A stretch of DNA of 64,000 nucleotides from Fibrobacterota bacterium (lineage in GTDB: Bacteria; Fibrobacterota; Chitinivibrionia; Chitinivibrionales; Chitinispirillaceae), in assembly GCA_023436205.1 (NCBI GenBank), contig JAEZKC010000002.1, positions 196,989-260,988 of the forward strand, given 5' to 3'. The position numbers and the translations under genes are program-made. Positions 16,531 through 25,847 of this stretch are shown in pieces. The notes beneath the pieces were generated by a model, which worked only from the letters and a program-made list of their open reading frames with translations, was not told where the DNA came from and searched no databases. Positions within the stretch are counted from its first letter, which is position 1, and every line of letters starts with the position of its first letter.

Positions 16531-17208
16531 ATGAGCAGGAGGTTCTGTAGTATTGTCTGTGCAGTAGCCGTCGTTTCATTTCTTGCAGGATGCGCATCAA
16601 ATTCAAGCTTCCGGACTGCGAAACCGCTGGGAAAAAATCAAACGGAAGGTTTTGTTGCATTATCTGGTATCAATTTTTCCGACACTGCTTCAATTATCGA
16701 TGGAGGATACTTTCTTGAACTTGGAGCCAGTGTAGGATTAACCGAGGCATTGGATATTGGTCTTAAGTACACAGTGCCTACAGGCGGTAATGTAGAAGCC
16801 AAGTACACACTACTGGGAACAAATCAGGAAACCGGTCTCTTCTTGGCTCCCGCACTCAGAGCAGGTTACTACAATCTTATAACAATTGGCGACAGCAAAA
16901 TAGACCGGTTTGAATTTGCAGTTCCGGTTTACCTTACGTATGCCCCAGCAAGCATTTTCCAGATCACTTTGCAGCCTGCCTATACTGGCCGGGTAGTAAT
17001 GACCAGCGACGAGGATGAAGTTTCCTCATCCTCCTTCCAGCAGCTTGTAGGAACCAATGCCAATCTGAAACTTGGAAAGAAATTGGGAATACTAGTTGAA
17101 GGAGCATACTATTACGATCTCAAATCCAAAACAACAGAAGCACAGTATGGTTTCGGATTCTTGATGGATATGAAAAGCCTGCTCCCCTCTTTTCTGCAGC
17201 AGGAATAA
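16531..17208 (+). CDS. Lipoprotein with outer-membrane beta-barrel-like body
   Basis: A 225-residue product with ribosome binding site AAGGAG and a canonical lipobox signal peptide (FLAGC, Cys21). The mature part alternates short hydrophobic strands with turns (YFLELGASVGLTEALDIGLK, LAPALRAGYYNLI, ILVEGAYYYDLKS) and ends with an aromatic-rich strand, as in small outer-membrane barrels. A lipidated barrel is unusual but known. No specific family is recognised. Its stop codon is only 3 nt before a copy of the tRNA-Asn 3' end and terminator. Confidence 0.7.
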   Translation: MSRRFCSIVCAVAVVSFLAGCASNSSFRTAKPLGKNQTEGFVALSGINFSDTASIIDGGYFLELGASVGLTEALDIGLKYTVPTGGNVEAKYTLLGTNQETGLFLAPALRAGYYNLITIGDSKIDRFEFAVPVYLTYAPASIFQITLQPAYTGRVVMTSDEDEVSSSSFQQLVGTNANLKLGKKLGILVEGAYYYDLKSKTTEAQYGFGFLMDMKSLLPSFLQQE

Positions 17209-17211
17209 TTT

Positions 17212-17268
17212 CTGACCAGCCAATAGTTGAAAACCCCTCATCTCTTTCAGATCCGAGGGGTTTTTTTT
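17212..17268 (+). repeat. Copy of tRNA-Asn 3' end plus terminator
   Basis: ctgaccagccaa (12 nt, identical to tRNA positions 13149-13160) followed by a spacer and a close copy of the tRNA terminator. No other tRNA sequence precedes it, because the coding sequence of the lipoprotein gene ends at 17208. Confidence 0.65.
17230..17268 (+). terminator. Intrinsic terminator of the 16531 lipoprotein gene
   Basis: Stem AAAACCCCTC/GAGGGGTTTT, 11-nt or longer loop, then eight T's. It is the stronger of the two intact copies of this hairpin in the window. Confidence 0.75.
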
Positions 17269-17584
17269 CCAGTAGAAGACTCGTTTTCTCCCAATGTTCC
17301 AGTATCACTACTCCTTAAAACAAAGTGATCTTTGCTGTGGATCTCTTTTCAAAAGTGCCCTTTTTAGCTTTGAAGAGCGCAAATCGGATCATCTCACTCA
17401 TCCTGATTGAATATTTCCGGCCATTCTGCTATTATTTAGAGTTATATCAGACTTCCACCTTAAAACGAAGTCAGAAAACAGAAAAAGACGATCTCACGTT
17501 AACGCCGACTCGTACTCGGTTAAATCACTTGATTGTTTAAGAGTTTATGTACACCTTTTCAAATTGGTTTTGGAGGCTTTAAGA
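17269..17584. other. Gene-free stretch before the GT-C gene
   Basis: Contains a fragment gttaacgccgactcgtactcgg (17499-17520) that recalls both dispersed repeat families of the window. No other structure is apparent. Confidence 0.35.
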
Positions 17585-18952
17585 GTGCCTTCCCTGCAGA
17601 AAAACAATATCAGGGCATCAGATTACCTTGTGTTCGCAGCCATATTTCTTGCGTGGTGTTTGTCGTTTCTTCTGGTCGGCACCCCCTACCCCTACCACTA
17701 TGATTCGGTGAACTTTGCATTAGCAATAATAGACAGATTTGACATCGGCATTCAGCAGCCGCATCCTCCCGGTTTTCTCTTTCACGCTGCCTGTGCAAAA
17801 TTTGTAAATCTGTTTGTGCACCAGCCCTTCTATACTCAGCAGATTCTTAACATCATCTACCAGACGTCACTGCTGATTCTATTTTTAAAATACATACACC
17901 GGAACCGTTCCGTTTTCCTAGTCTTAAGTCTTGCACCTTTGTTTCTGTTTCTTCCCGCGGTTCCACTAAGCCAGGCAGCCGGAATACCCTTTGGAGCTGC
18001 GATTGCCCTGTTTGTTTACAAAATCACCCGTGGGAATAACAAACATTTTGCACTTGTCGTCACTTTTGCCCTTGGTATAGCGTTCCGCACCGATCTGGTT
18101 GTGTATTTTCTACCGGTTGTTCTATTTGTTCATCTTATCTACAGACCGACTCTTAAGCAGGCCCTGGTGTCCACTGGCGCCGGCGCGTTAATACTTCTGA
18201 TCTGGTATACTCTTACTGATCTGCTGAGCAGCGGCCCCACTCTTCTGCAGGCCACCGGGCAGGCCCAGAGGATGTTTACATCAGGTACATCGGTTTTCTT
18301 CGGAGCATCACTTTTTGAACATGCAAGAAGCTCTCTTCGTTTCATATTCTACTATGCGGCCGTGCTGGGCCCCGGAGGACTGTTTCTGCTCTATGGCTAT
18401 TTTTCCGGCGGGATTGCCCGAATCGATCTGTTGATGTTTGCAGCTGCAACTGTTCCGCTTGCCCTTTACGGTTTATTAGTTCACATACCCTTTGCATACT
18501 ACTTCGCGCCGGTACTAGCCTTTGCTGCTGTTTTTCTTCCTCTGACTTTTAAGAATAGCTTTTCCGGGAGGAAAGCGGCACTATGCGTATGTGTTAATAT
18601 TCTTTTCTTCGCTTTTGTACCGAAACCTCTCTATGAGTCAGATGGAAAAACATATACATCCCGTTCAATCCACCAGAATATTCTGAAGCAGCTCAGATAT
18701 TCCGGGGCGGCAGGCAGAAGCGAACTGGTCCACAGAAAAAATATGATCTCTTCAGCGGGCCAGGCTCTGTCAGGCCATAGCAGTTTCAGCGAACCCGAAG
18801 GTGTACTCTGGGACAGGATCTGGTACTATATGGGAGACAGGGTCTGGGGGAAACAGTACCTTTCCTCTGATTCTGCCGAAGTTTTGTTGGAAAGGGTACC
18901 AGGCGGCTGGAAAGTTCACAAAAATGACTCTCCTCAGAACACTGATTTTTAA
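17585..18952 (+). CDS. Polytopic membrane protein, GT-C glycosyltransferase-like
   Basis: A 455-residue protein with about ten hydrophobic helices. The GTG at 17585 is chosen because GGAGG lies 8 nt upstream; an in-frame TTG 21 nt earlier has none. After the first helix the loop carries YHYDSVNFALAI and IQQPHPPGF, the acidic/His-Pro arrangement typical of the first periplasmic loop of lipid-phosphate-sugar-dependent GT-C enzymes, where the Asp (about residue 40) would be catalytic. The C-terminal ~100 residues are soluble. GT-C proteins transfer sugars from polyprenyl phosphate carriers to glycans or proteins at the outer face of the inner membrane. The gene stands alone, and substrate and acceptor are unknown. 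Confidence 0.7.
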   Translation: MPSLQKNNIRASDYLVFAAIFLAWCLSFLLVGTPYPYHYDSVNFALAIIDRFDIGIQQPHPPGFLFHAACAKFVNLFVHQPFYTQQILNIIYQTSLLILFLKYIHRNRSVFLVLSLAPLFLFLPAVPLSQAAGIPFGAAIALFVYKITRGNNKHFALVVTFALGIAFRTDLVVYFLPVVLFVHLIYRPTLKQALVSTGAGALILLIWYTLTDLLSSGPTLLQATGQAQRMFTSGTSVFFGASLFEHARSSLRFIFYYAAVLGPGGLFLLYGYFSGGIARIDLLMFAAATVPLALYGLLVHIPFAYYFAPVLAFAAVFLPLTFKNSFSGRKAALCVCVNILFFAFVPKPLYESDGKTYTSRSIHQNILKQLRYSGAAGRSELVHRKNMISSAGQALSGHSSFSEPEGVLWDRIWYYMGDRVWGKQYLSSDSAEVLLERVPGGWKVHKNDSPQNTDF

Positions 18953-19356
18953 GGTCAGGACTCGATTCTTTGTCCAGTCCTAGATTTCCTAGGTAGAATA
19001 TAGTCAGATACCTTTCTGATCCTGTCAACCAGTATACAGTCCTTTTTTCGAAATATCAAGTATATAGTAGAATAGTAAAAAAGTGCGAGTTAACCACAAA
19101 TTCCTTCAGGTACAAAACAGGATAACCCTGGTTCGGGTCACCCTTGGATTCGGAAAAGATGAGCACATTTGATGAGTTTAGCAGCTCTTCTCAGGTAAAT
19201 TGAAAAGAGGCCTCCATACTCCGGTTCTGCAGCGGACTAGAATCTATCCTGATCGAACACACGCCTTCTCATCAACTGCAACGTGTTCGTGTAATATATG
19301 AACCAGTCCAGATTTCAACATTATTACCAAAAAAATCAACAGCTTATAAAAATTAA

Positions 19357-19377
19357 TGTTCGGAATATTCCCGGACA
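19357..19377. promoter_or_regulatory. Candidate operator upstream of cassette 2
   Basis: TGTTCGGAATATTCCCGGACA: a perfect GGAATATTCC core with flanks that pair with one bulge. The left half, AATGTTCGGAATA, recurs exactly at 22661-22673 upstream of the pectate lyase gene. TGTTCGG also occurs twice more between 19560 and 19600. A binding site is inferred only from symmetry and placement. Confidence 0.3.
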
Positions 19378-19476
19378 CGTTCAACAAACCGGTTGCAAAG
19401 ATCTATCCTTTTTCTTATAATACTAGTGTAGCTCGACTTTCCGGGCAACGCCGGTTTGTATCATAACGCATATCTC

Positions 19477-19522
19477 TTCCGGCCTGAGTTCACGCCCTAC
19501 ACCTCTTCGTGACAGGCCGGAA
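19477..19522. promoter_or_regulatory. Spaced inverted repeat in the cassette 2 leader
   Basis: TTCCGGCCTG and CAGGCCGGAA form a perfect 10-bp inverted repeat separated by 26 nt, about 160 nt before the regulator start. It could be an RNA hairpin in the leader or a looping operator. No T-run follows. Confidence 0.35.
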
Positions 19523-19681
19523 TGAGATTTCAACTGGATAAAACGGTTTACGTGAAGAACATGTTCGGGTTACAAAGCCTGCAACTGTTCGGAAAAAGAG
19601 AAGCAACAGCGCCGGGAAAACAAAACGCACCGCCTATATCATTGTATATGGCTGAGTCGGGTTACCAAAGGTATAAAGTAC

Positions 19682-20533
19682 GTGAGACAAAAAAAAATCA
19701 TAAATATCTTTGAGTACCTGGACTACAGGCTTTTTCTTCTGGATTACTACAACCATAAGAAGAACAGCACCAGAGATTTCACCTACCGTTCGTTTGCCCA
19801 GCGGGCATCTGTTGCCCCAAGCCTTTTGAAGGATATCCTCTCCGGAAGGCAGAACCTGACACTTGCAACAATGCAGAAATATGCAGTTGCCATGAACTTG
19901 ACGCAGAAGGAAACATCCTATTTTTCGATGCTGGTACAGTTCAATAACAGCAAGGAGGACGCAAACAAGAATCTTCTGCTGGGAGAACTGGTGCGTCTTC
20001 GCGGCAAGTCGCAGGTGAAGACGCTGTCTGCCAAGCAATACGAATATTTCTCCAACTGGTATCATGCAGTAGTTCGCGAATTGGTAACTGAAATGGGAAT
20101 GGGTGATAACCCGGAGGCCATAGCCGAAGCCATAACACCACCTATTACCCCCCATAAAGTACGTAAATCGATAGATCTGCTCAAGGAACTTGATCTGATT
20201 TACCAGGACGAGTCAGGCATCTGGCATTCTAGAGACAAAGTAGTATCTTCAGAAAGCCAGGTACAATCTCTCTCTCTTAAGAATTACCATAAAGAGATGA
20301 TCGAGCACGCACTTCAATCCATAGAGCGCTTTTCGAGTGATAAGAGAGAGATTCAAGGACTTACCCTTTCCTGCAGCGCCGATCTTTATGAAAAGATCAG
20401 AACAAGAATGCAATCCTTTACAGAAGAAGTACTTAACATGGTTGCTGATGAGGATACCCCCGCTCAGAAGGTATTTCAGCTCAATCTGCAGCTCTTTCCA
20501 TTTTCGGATGATAAAAACGAGGTGAAGTCATGA
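19682..20533 (+). CDS. TIGR02147 (DUF4423) family regulator-like protein, cassette 2
   Basis: A 283-residue soluble protein with a GTG start. It begins NIFEYLDYRLFLLDYY, the family hallmark, then an HTH-like segment (RSFAQRASVAPSLLKDILSG), the EYFSNWYHAVVRELV core, a second winged-helix-like part (ITPHKVRKSIDLLKELDLI), and ends KVFQLNLQLFPF. It overlaps the following lipoprotein gene by 4 nt (ATGA). It is preceded by an unusually long leader with palindromes, consistent with autoregulation, although that is inferred. The genes downstream of the pair degrade pectin. Confidence 0.87.
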   Translation: MRQKKIINIFEYLDYRLFLLDYYNHKKNSTRDFTYRSFAQRASVAPSLLKDILSGRQNLTLATMQKYAVAMNLTQKETSYFSMLVQFNNSKEDANKNLLLGELVRLRGKSQVKTLSAKQYEYFSNWYHAVVRELVTEMGMGDNPEAIAEAITPPITPHKVRKSIDLLKELDLIYQDESGIWHSRDKVVSSESQVQSLSLKNYHKEMIEHALQSIERFSSDKREIQGLTLSCSADLYEKIRTRMQSFTEEVLNMVADEDTPAQKVFQLNLQLFPFSDDKNEVKS

Positions 20534-22173
20534 ATCACAGTATTACAAGAAAAAACCTCCGTTTCATCATCATGCTTCTGACATTCACTCTGTTTGTCAC
20601 TCTGCACTGTTCAAGCCCGGTGGCCGGTGGAGGCACACGAGGAGGCAATCCGGTTGTTTACGGAAAAGTTACCGATGCAGAGGGCAACAATGCATCAAAG
20701 GTGGTGGTAAGGGTTTTTCCAGAATATTACAACCCGGTCTCAGATGGGGCTATCCCCAAAACCAATACCGACACAACAGATGAGAGTGGTGTTTACAACA
20801 TTCAGCTTCCGGATACCGGTCGTTATTCATTATACGCAGTCAATTCAAAAAACAATACAAGTACTCTCATAAAAAATATCATTCTTGACAAAGATACCAA
20901 CCCTCTTCCCGAATCGAGACTTACGGAGCCCGGGCAGATTTCCATAGATGTACTTTCCCTTGGCACTGCGCAGAATGGTATACTTTTTATCGAAGGAACA
21001 GACATAATCATTCCTTTAAGGCAGGCTGATCCACAACTGTCAATTGCTGTTCCTTCCGGTGCAGTAACAATCATTTTCACCAGCAGCAATTCACCTCAAG
21101 AATCCAAAACAGTGGTTAAGGATCTTTTTGTAGAGCCTGGCGAAAGCGTAAATGCCCCCGCTGACGGATGGACTCATTCAAGGAAGGTCTTCCTGAACAC
21201 AACCACATCAGGAGCAAACACTGTGGAGCGATTAGCTGATTTCCCAGTACTGATACGGTTGAATGCAGATAATTTCGATTTTACAACCGCAAGGTTTCAA
21301 GGTGAAGATATTCGTTTCACCAGAGCTGACGGAACCCAGCTTCCGTATGAAATTGAAAGCTGGGATGCAATGAGCAGAAAAGCTGCCATCTGGGTTAAAG
21401 TCGATGAGATTCTGCCTCAGAACAGCTCACAGCATTTTCTGATGATCTGGGGGAAAAAGGATTGCACCGATGCATCCGATGGATCAGCTGTATTTGAGAC
21501 CGCTCAAGGGTATCAGGGAGTCTATCACCTGGCTGAACAAAACAATGCTGTTACGGTCGATGCCACTGCCAATAAATATAACGGTACATCAACAGACATG
21601 GTTTCTGCTGAAGGTATTGCCGGAAGAGGACAGATTTTCAACGGCACATCCTCTTTTATAGTTCTGGACGAAACCGCAAGCAGTAAACTTGACTTTCCTC
21701 ATAAGGGACATTTTACCATTTCTCTCTGGATCAATGCAGACAGCGTTGAAAGCAATCGTCAAATCATTGGAAAAGGTAACTATCAATATCATTTGAAACT
21801 GCAGGAGTACAACTGGGCCTTTAATGACTACAGTGATCTGCCCTCTGCAGGGTGGCACTATACAAAATACCCCTTCACTAAACAAACCTGGACTCACCTG
21901 GCGGGTGTCAGAAATGACACGGCAATGTACTTATATGTTAATGGTGAATGCGTTGACAGTATACTCGAATACAACAGCGACACATTGCCTCGAAACACGA
22001 GTTTTGATGTGGAAATAGGCAGGCGAAGTGAAATCGACGGAAGGAAGGCATGGTTTTTTCAGGGTATGATGGATCAAATAGAAATGTCTGATGTACCACG
22101 CAAGCCGGAATGGATCAGGCTTTCATATTTGAATCAGAAGGGGGAGCTTCCCTTTGTAAGGTTCGGCCACTGA
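20530..22173 (+). CDS. Cassette 2 envelope protein: carboxypeptidase-regulatory, DUF2341 and LamG-like domains
   Basis: A 547-residue product. A hydrophobic leader ends FVTLHC (Cys27), lipobox-like but with His at -1, followed by a Gly-rich linker (AGGGTRGGNP). Residues ~42-110 form a carboxypeptidase-regulatory-like module (VYGKVTDAEGNNASKV to RYSLYAVNS). A DUF2341 domain spans ~210-320 (VERLADFPVLIRLN, GEDIRFTRADGTQLPYEIE, FLMIWGK), and a LamG/concanavalin-like lectin domain spans ~330-530 (GQIFNGTSSFI, FTISLWINAD, WTHLAGVRND, MYLYVNG). DUF2341-LamG pairs generally bind glycans at the cell surface. The start overlaps the regulator stop (ATGA). Given the pectinases downstream, pectin-derived ligands are a reasonable but unproven guess. 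Confidence 0.85.
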   Translation: MNHSITRKNLRFIIMLLTFTLFVTLHCSSPVAGGGTRGGNPVVYGKVTDAEGNNASKVVVRVFPEYYNPVSDGAIPKTNTDTTDESGVYNIQLPDTGRYSLYAVNSKNNTSTLIKNIILDKDTNPLPESRLTEPGQISIDVLSLGTAQNGILFIEGTDIIIPLRQADPQLSIAVPSGAVTIIFTSSNSPQESKTVVKDLFVEPGESVNAPADGWTHSRKVFLNTTTSGANTVERLADFPVLIRLNADNFDFTTARFQGEDIRFTRADGTQLPYEIESWDAMSRKAAIWVKVDEILPQNSSQHFLMIWGKKDCTDASDGSAVFETAQGYQGVYHLAEQNNAVTVDATANKYNGTSTDMVSAEGIAGRGQIFNGTSSFIVLDETASSKLDFPHKGHFTISLWINADSVESNRQIIGKGNYQYHLKLQEYNWAFNDYSDLPSAGWHYTKYPFTKQTWTHLAGVRNDTAMYLYVNGECVDSILEYNSDTLPRNTSFDVEIGRRSEIDGRKAWFFQGMMDQIEMSDVPRKPEWIRLSYLNQKGELPFVRFGH

Positions 22174-22863
22174 GCATATTTTTATACTAGCTGATTTAAG
22201 ATGACAACACCTTAAGGCTTATTTTTTTAATGCTATGTTTCATCGTCTTCGTATACAATAGATTGCGTGCAAATACCTGCATAGGAACAATGTGCGACTA
22301 CTTCATACCGCAATAGTAAGTCAGAACCTGCTCCTGCTCTCAGAAAACTCACCGAAAACGAAAGCAAAATTAATTGAATAATTCTGCAATTCCGATGTAT
22401 CAATCAATGAATGCTCTCCTTTTGCATAGAAATGTTAGAAACTCCGATTCTCAGCCTCATCCACTGTACAATGTTTAACTCAATGAAATCTGGGGGACGA
22501 AAACCAGTCCACTCACATTACTCGGATGATCTTCAGTATGAAATCGATATCGCATCCTTATAATCAAAACATATCCAGCATTCAAGAGTAAACCTGCATG
22601 ACAGATGATGGATTCATTTGTCATACACCCAAAACCAATCCGCTCTGCCACAACAAAGAAAATGTTCGGAATAATTTTTTTTAATTTTCAAATTTACCAT
22701 ATCAGTCGATAAATCAATACGTTATAAAAACATTTGTTCGTAAAATCTAATTACCATTCATTTCATTCGTGCTTTTCCACTCTTTTTTCATTATAATTAT
22801 CGATACGGCGCAGAAATAAGCTGAAACAGCGTTCGGGACAGACTTAACCATGCGGAGACCACT
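22174..22863. other. 690-nt gene-free region upstream of the pectate lyase gene
   Basis: No open frame is credible. It contains AATGTTCGGAATA (22661-22673), which also occurs in the cassette 2 leader, and becomes strongly AT-rich over the last 200 nt, as expected for a promoter region. Confidence 0.4.
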
Positions 22864-25062
22864 ATGAAACCTTGTTTTCAAAAACTGAAGTATTGTTTCC
22901 TTGCAGGGATCGCCGGGCTACTTTTTGCACAGGGCTCCGCAGCCTACACTCCCCCATCATCGGTCCTTTCCGCCCTGGACAAACTGCGCGGATACGGTGA
23001 ACTGACCTCGGCCGCCGGTTCCATGAATATCGACACCTATACCTCCAACCTCACCACCTGGCAAATGAGCCACGGCGGCTTCTGTAAGGCGTATGCTTCA
23101 AAGTATGTCAAAGCCTACGATGGTTCAGCCCGCTCTTCATTGACCGGTCCTAGTGGGGAATTGGGCACTTTTGACAATAACGCCACCATCCAGGAGATGC
23201 GTCTTCTGGCTGTACGCTACAAGGAGACTACAAACAGCACCTATAAAAATCAATTCAAGAGTTCATTCATCAAGGCTCTGGGTTTTGTGCTGACCTCCCA
23301 ACTCCCCAATGGTGGTTGGCCTCAAGTATACCCCAAGCGGAACAACTATTCCGATCTGGCCACCTACAATGACAACGCGATGGTACGAGTAATGGTATTG
23401 GTCAAGGATATCATCGACAAGAAATCTCCCTTTGATTCCGACATCGCCTCATCGGCTGATCTATCCAATCTCCAGACTGCACTTGACAAGGCAGTCGATT
23501 TTGCACTCAAGGCGCAGATCATCAATAACGGGAAACTTACGGTTTGGTGCGCCCAGCACGATCCGCTCACCTATGTTCCCAAGGCGGCACGAGCCTACGA
23601 GCTCGCCTCAAAGTCCGGGTCGGAATCTGTTTCGATCGTGTACTTTCTGATGGCCTGGCCCAACCAGACAACCGCCGTGCAGAATGCGGCCAAAGGAGCC
23701 ATAGCCTGGTTTAAAAAAACGCGCACCTCCGACCTGAAGTTTTCAAACGGACAGTTCATCTCCTCCCCCGGGTCCTCACTCTGGTATCGTTTTTATAATG
23801 TAGAGGACGACAGACAGTTTTTCTGTGATCGGGACGGGATCAAAACCTACGATTTCATGTCGGTAAGCGAAGAGCGTCGTACAGGGTATCAGTGGGGAGG
23901 TGATTACGGGTCCACACTTATCTCCATGGAGTCAGCCTACCTATCTGCTTTAGGGTCATCAGTTATCAAATACAGTATTTCAACTTCTGTTGCTCAGGGT
24001 CAGGGCACTGTATCACCCTCAAGCGGAAGTTTCGACAGCGGAACAAACGTGACTATCACCGCCACGCCTGCCAGCGGATATCTATTTGATCACTGGAGCG
24101 GAGATCTTTCAGGTACCAGTAATCCGGCAAACGTCACCATGTCAGCAAACAAAACCATAGCAGCCCATTTCATTCAGGACACCAGAAAATATTACACTAT
24201 TGCAAAACAGGCTGCGCCCGGGGGGACTATAACCCAGTCACCGGCGGGGTCTTCATTATTAGAGGGGACAAATGTAACCTTAACAGCTGTTCCCAATGCA
24301 GGGTGGACATTCAGCGGATGGTCCGGTAGTCACACCGGCACAAATGCAACCTACTCCATTTCCTCCCTGAACAGCAACATTTCCGTTTCAGCAGCATTTA
24401 TGCCAGTTGATAAATTCATCTACCAGGCAGAAAGCGGCGTACTCAAAGATGCAGTCGAAGAGACGAAAAATGCAGGCTACACAGGAGACGCATACATCAA
24501 CTTTTCGACAGTTGCAGGGTCTTCAGTGGAAATACCGGTTTATACAGACAGCGAAGGCCAAAAGAGTGTCTCGATAGCATTTGCCAATGGTTCCGGAGCA
24601 GCCAGAGCATTATCGATACTGGTGAACGGCACACAGCAGATTGCATCGGTTACTTTTGAAGTAACAGCAGACTGGACGACTTGGGGATTCAAGCAAGTCA
24701 ATCTCACTCTGCCTCGAGGGGGCAGCACCATCACACTTGCAACCATCAACGGGCAGGATGGCCCAAATATTGACAAGATTACACTGGCTCAGGGTATCAC
24801 AGCAGTTGTTCCAAAGGCTCAAAAGACACGTAATCACACCTTATATTCTGTTAAGCAGAGGAATCTTTACATCCTAACTGCTGCAAACCTGAACGTAAGC
24901 CTTTTCTCACTAGACGGTAAGATTCTGCTCTCCGAAAAAATAAAGGTAAACGTTAACACAGGTCTGGTGCAGATACCGCTCACTAAACTTATTGCTGGCA
25001 TGTATCTATTAAAAATTGAATGCAACGGAGTTATAGAGAGCGGATTATTTAATCTCTTGTAA
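22864..25062 (+). CDS. Pectate lyase (PL10 type) with repeat modules, CBM35 and sorting tail
   Basis: A 732-residue secreted enzyme. Signal peptide ~1-27. Residues ~30-375 are a PL10-type alpha-toroid catalytic domain: NATIQEMRLLA, QLPNGGWPQVYP, TYNDNAMVRVM, WCAQHDPLTYVPKAARAYEL and FYNVEDDRQFFCDRDG (the last holding the catalytic-region Arg and Asp residues). PL10 enzymes cleave polygalacturonate by beta-elimination with Ca2+. Two InlB-like repeats follow (~378-440, ~445-515: YLFDHWSGDLSG, WTFSGWSGSHTG), then a CBM35-like module (~518-645: YQAESGVLKDAVEET, SVSIAFANGSG, NIDKITL) and a ~75-residue tail (LFSLDGKILLS to AGMYLLKIECN). It lies downstream of cassette 2 and upstream of the PL11 gene, separated by a decayed CBM35 gene. 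Confidence 0.9.
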   Translation: MKPCFQKLKYCFLAGIAGLLFAQGSAAYTPPSSVLSALDKLRGYGELTSAAGSMNIDTYTSNLTTWQMSHGGFCKAYASKYVKAYDGSARSSLTGPSGELGTFDNNATIQEMRLLAVRYKETTNSTYKNQFKSSFIKALGFVLTSQLPNGGWPQVYPKRNNYSDLATYNDNAMVRVMVLVKDIIDKKSPFDSDIASSADLSNLQTALDKAVDFALKAQIINNGKLTVWCAQHDPLTYVPKAARAYELASKSGSESVSIVYFLMAWPNQTTAVQNAAKGAIAWFKKTRTSDLKFSNGQFISSPGSSLWYRFYNVEDDRQFFCDRDGIKTYDFMSVSEERRTGYQWGGDYGSTLISMESAYLSALGSSVIKYSISTSVAQGQGTVSPSSGSFDSGTNVTITATPASGYLFDHWSGDLSGTSNPANVTMSANKTIAAHFIQDTRKYYTIAKQAAPGGTITQSPAGSSLLEGTNVTLTAVPNAGWTFSGWSGSHTGTNATYSISSLNSNISVSAAFMPVDKFIYQAESGVLKDAVEETKNAGYTGDAYINFSTVAGSSVEIPVYTDSEGQKSVSIAFANGSGAARALSILVNGTQQIASVTFEVTADWTTWGFKQVNLTLPRGGSTITLATINGQDGPNIDKITLAQGITAVVPKAQKTRNHTLYSVKQRNLYILTAANLNVSLFSLDGKILLSEKIKVNVNTGLVQIPLTKLIAGMYLLKIECNGVIESGLFNLL

Positions 25063-25179
25063 TAATTGCACAATATGGGTGATGGTTTGTATAGCTGTCA
25101 CCTTTTGTCGGGTACAGAATACTGTTCAATAATAAAAGCAGCAGTAAAGCACTGAATCTGCGCATAGGCGTAAATTGAA

Positions 25180-25790
25180 TCAAAGAACGCAGGTTTTTCC
25201 AATAATGCTTATGTGAATGTTGAGAATGCAATGGGCTCTCCACTTGCCATACCAGTATACACGGATCTGGGCAGGAGAGAAGACCATAAGTATCACGTTT
25301 TCTAACGGATCCACAGTTAAAAGATATGTCAGTTTCAGTAAACGGCACAGAAATCATTGCATCCCTTGAATTCGAGACTACTCCCGACTGGACCACCTGG
25401 AGGTCAAAAGAAATATTGTTATCCCTTCCTCAGGGGGCAAGCACTATTATTATGAAATCAATGAGAGACCAGGGTGGACCTAACTTAGACAAAATCACTA
25501 TCCATCAAACCACTACCCCGGCAGCAATGAAATCGCCAGAAACAGAAGCCGCATCAATTCATTTTTCCAATCAAAATCTCGTAAAGATTCAAGCAGGTAC
25601 GGAAAAGAAGCTTTATATTGAATTGTATACACTTGATGGTAAAAGGGTGTTCTCAAGAATGCTCCAAAGGGGTACAATTGATCACGCCAATAGTTTATCA
25701 CTGAAGAATATGGGAAAAGGCACTTTTCTGTTGAAAGTCAAATCCGGTAACTTTGTGCAGACCAGATTCATCGTAACAAAAAAAAAACCA
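25180..25790 (+). pseudogene. Decayed 3' end of a CBM35-containing secreted protein
   Basis: Reads SKNAGFSNNAYVNVENAMG and PLAIPVYTDLG in one frame, ISITFSNGSTVKR in a second, and VSVNGTEIIASLEFETTPDW onward in a third. Together these align with the CBM35 and tail of the pectate lyase just upstream (KNAGYTGDAYINF, SILVNGTQQIASVTFEVT). At least two frameshifts separate the pieces, and there is no start codon, signal peptide or catalytic domain. The last part (tail domain ending FVQTRFIVTKKK) is open and continues without a stop into the PL11 gene. It probably derives from a tandem duplication of the pectate lyase or a related gene. Confidence 0.75.
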
Positions 25791-25847
25791 GGATCAACAA
25801 AACCTGATATTAACTCAACTGGACTACTTATAAGTGAAGGGGCACCG

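Larger units (their letters stand above)
18953..19681. other. 730-nt gene-free leader region upstream of cassette 2
   Basis: No gene is convincing. It contains a palindromic candidate operator (19357-19377), a 10-bp spaced inverted repeat (19477-19522) and the small palindrome CCTAGatttcCTAGG near 18982. The concentration of symmetrical elements suggests a regulatory leader. Confidence 0.45.

Noticed and set aside
13841..17268. Active integrative element at tRNA-Asn
   Set aside because: No integrase, relaxase or phage gene is present in the interval, so only a possible remnant is reported.
19522..19713. 63-codon open frame upstream of cassette 2
   Set aside because: Overlaps the regulator start in another frame, has low-complexity content and begins within an inverted repeat.
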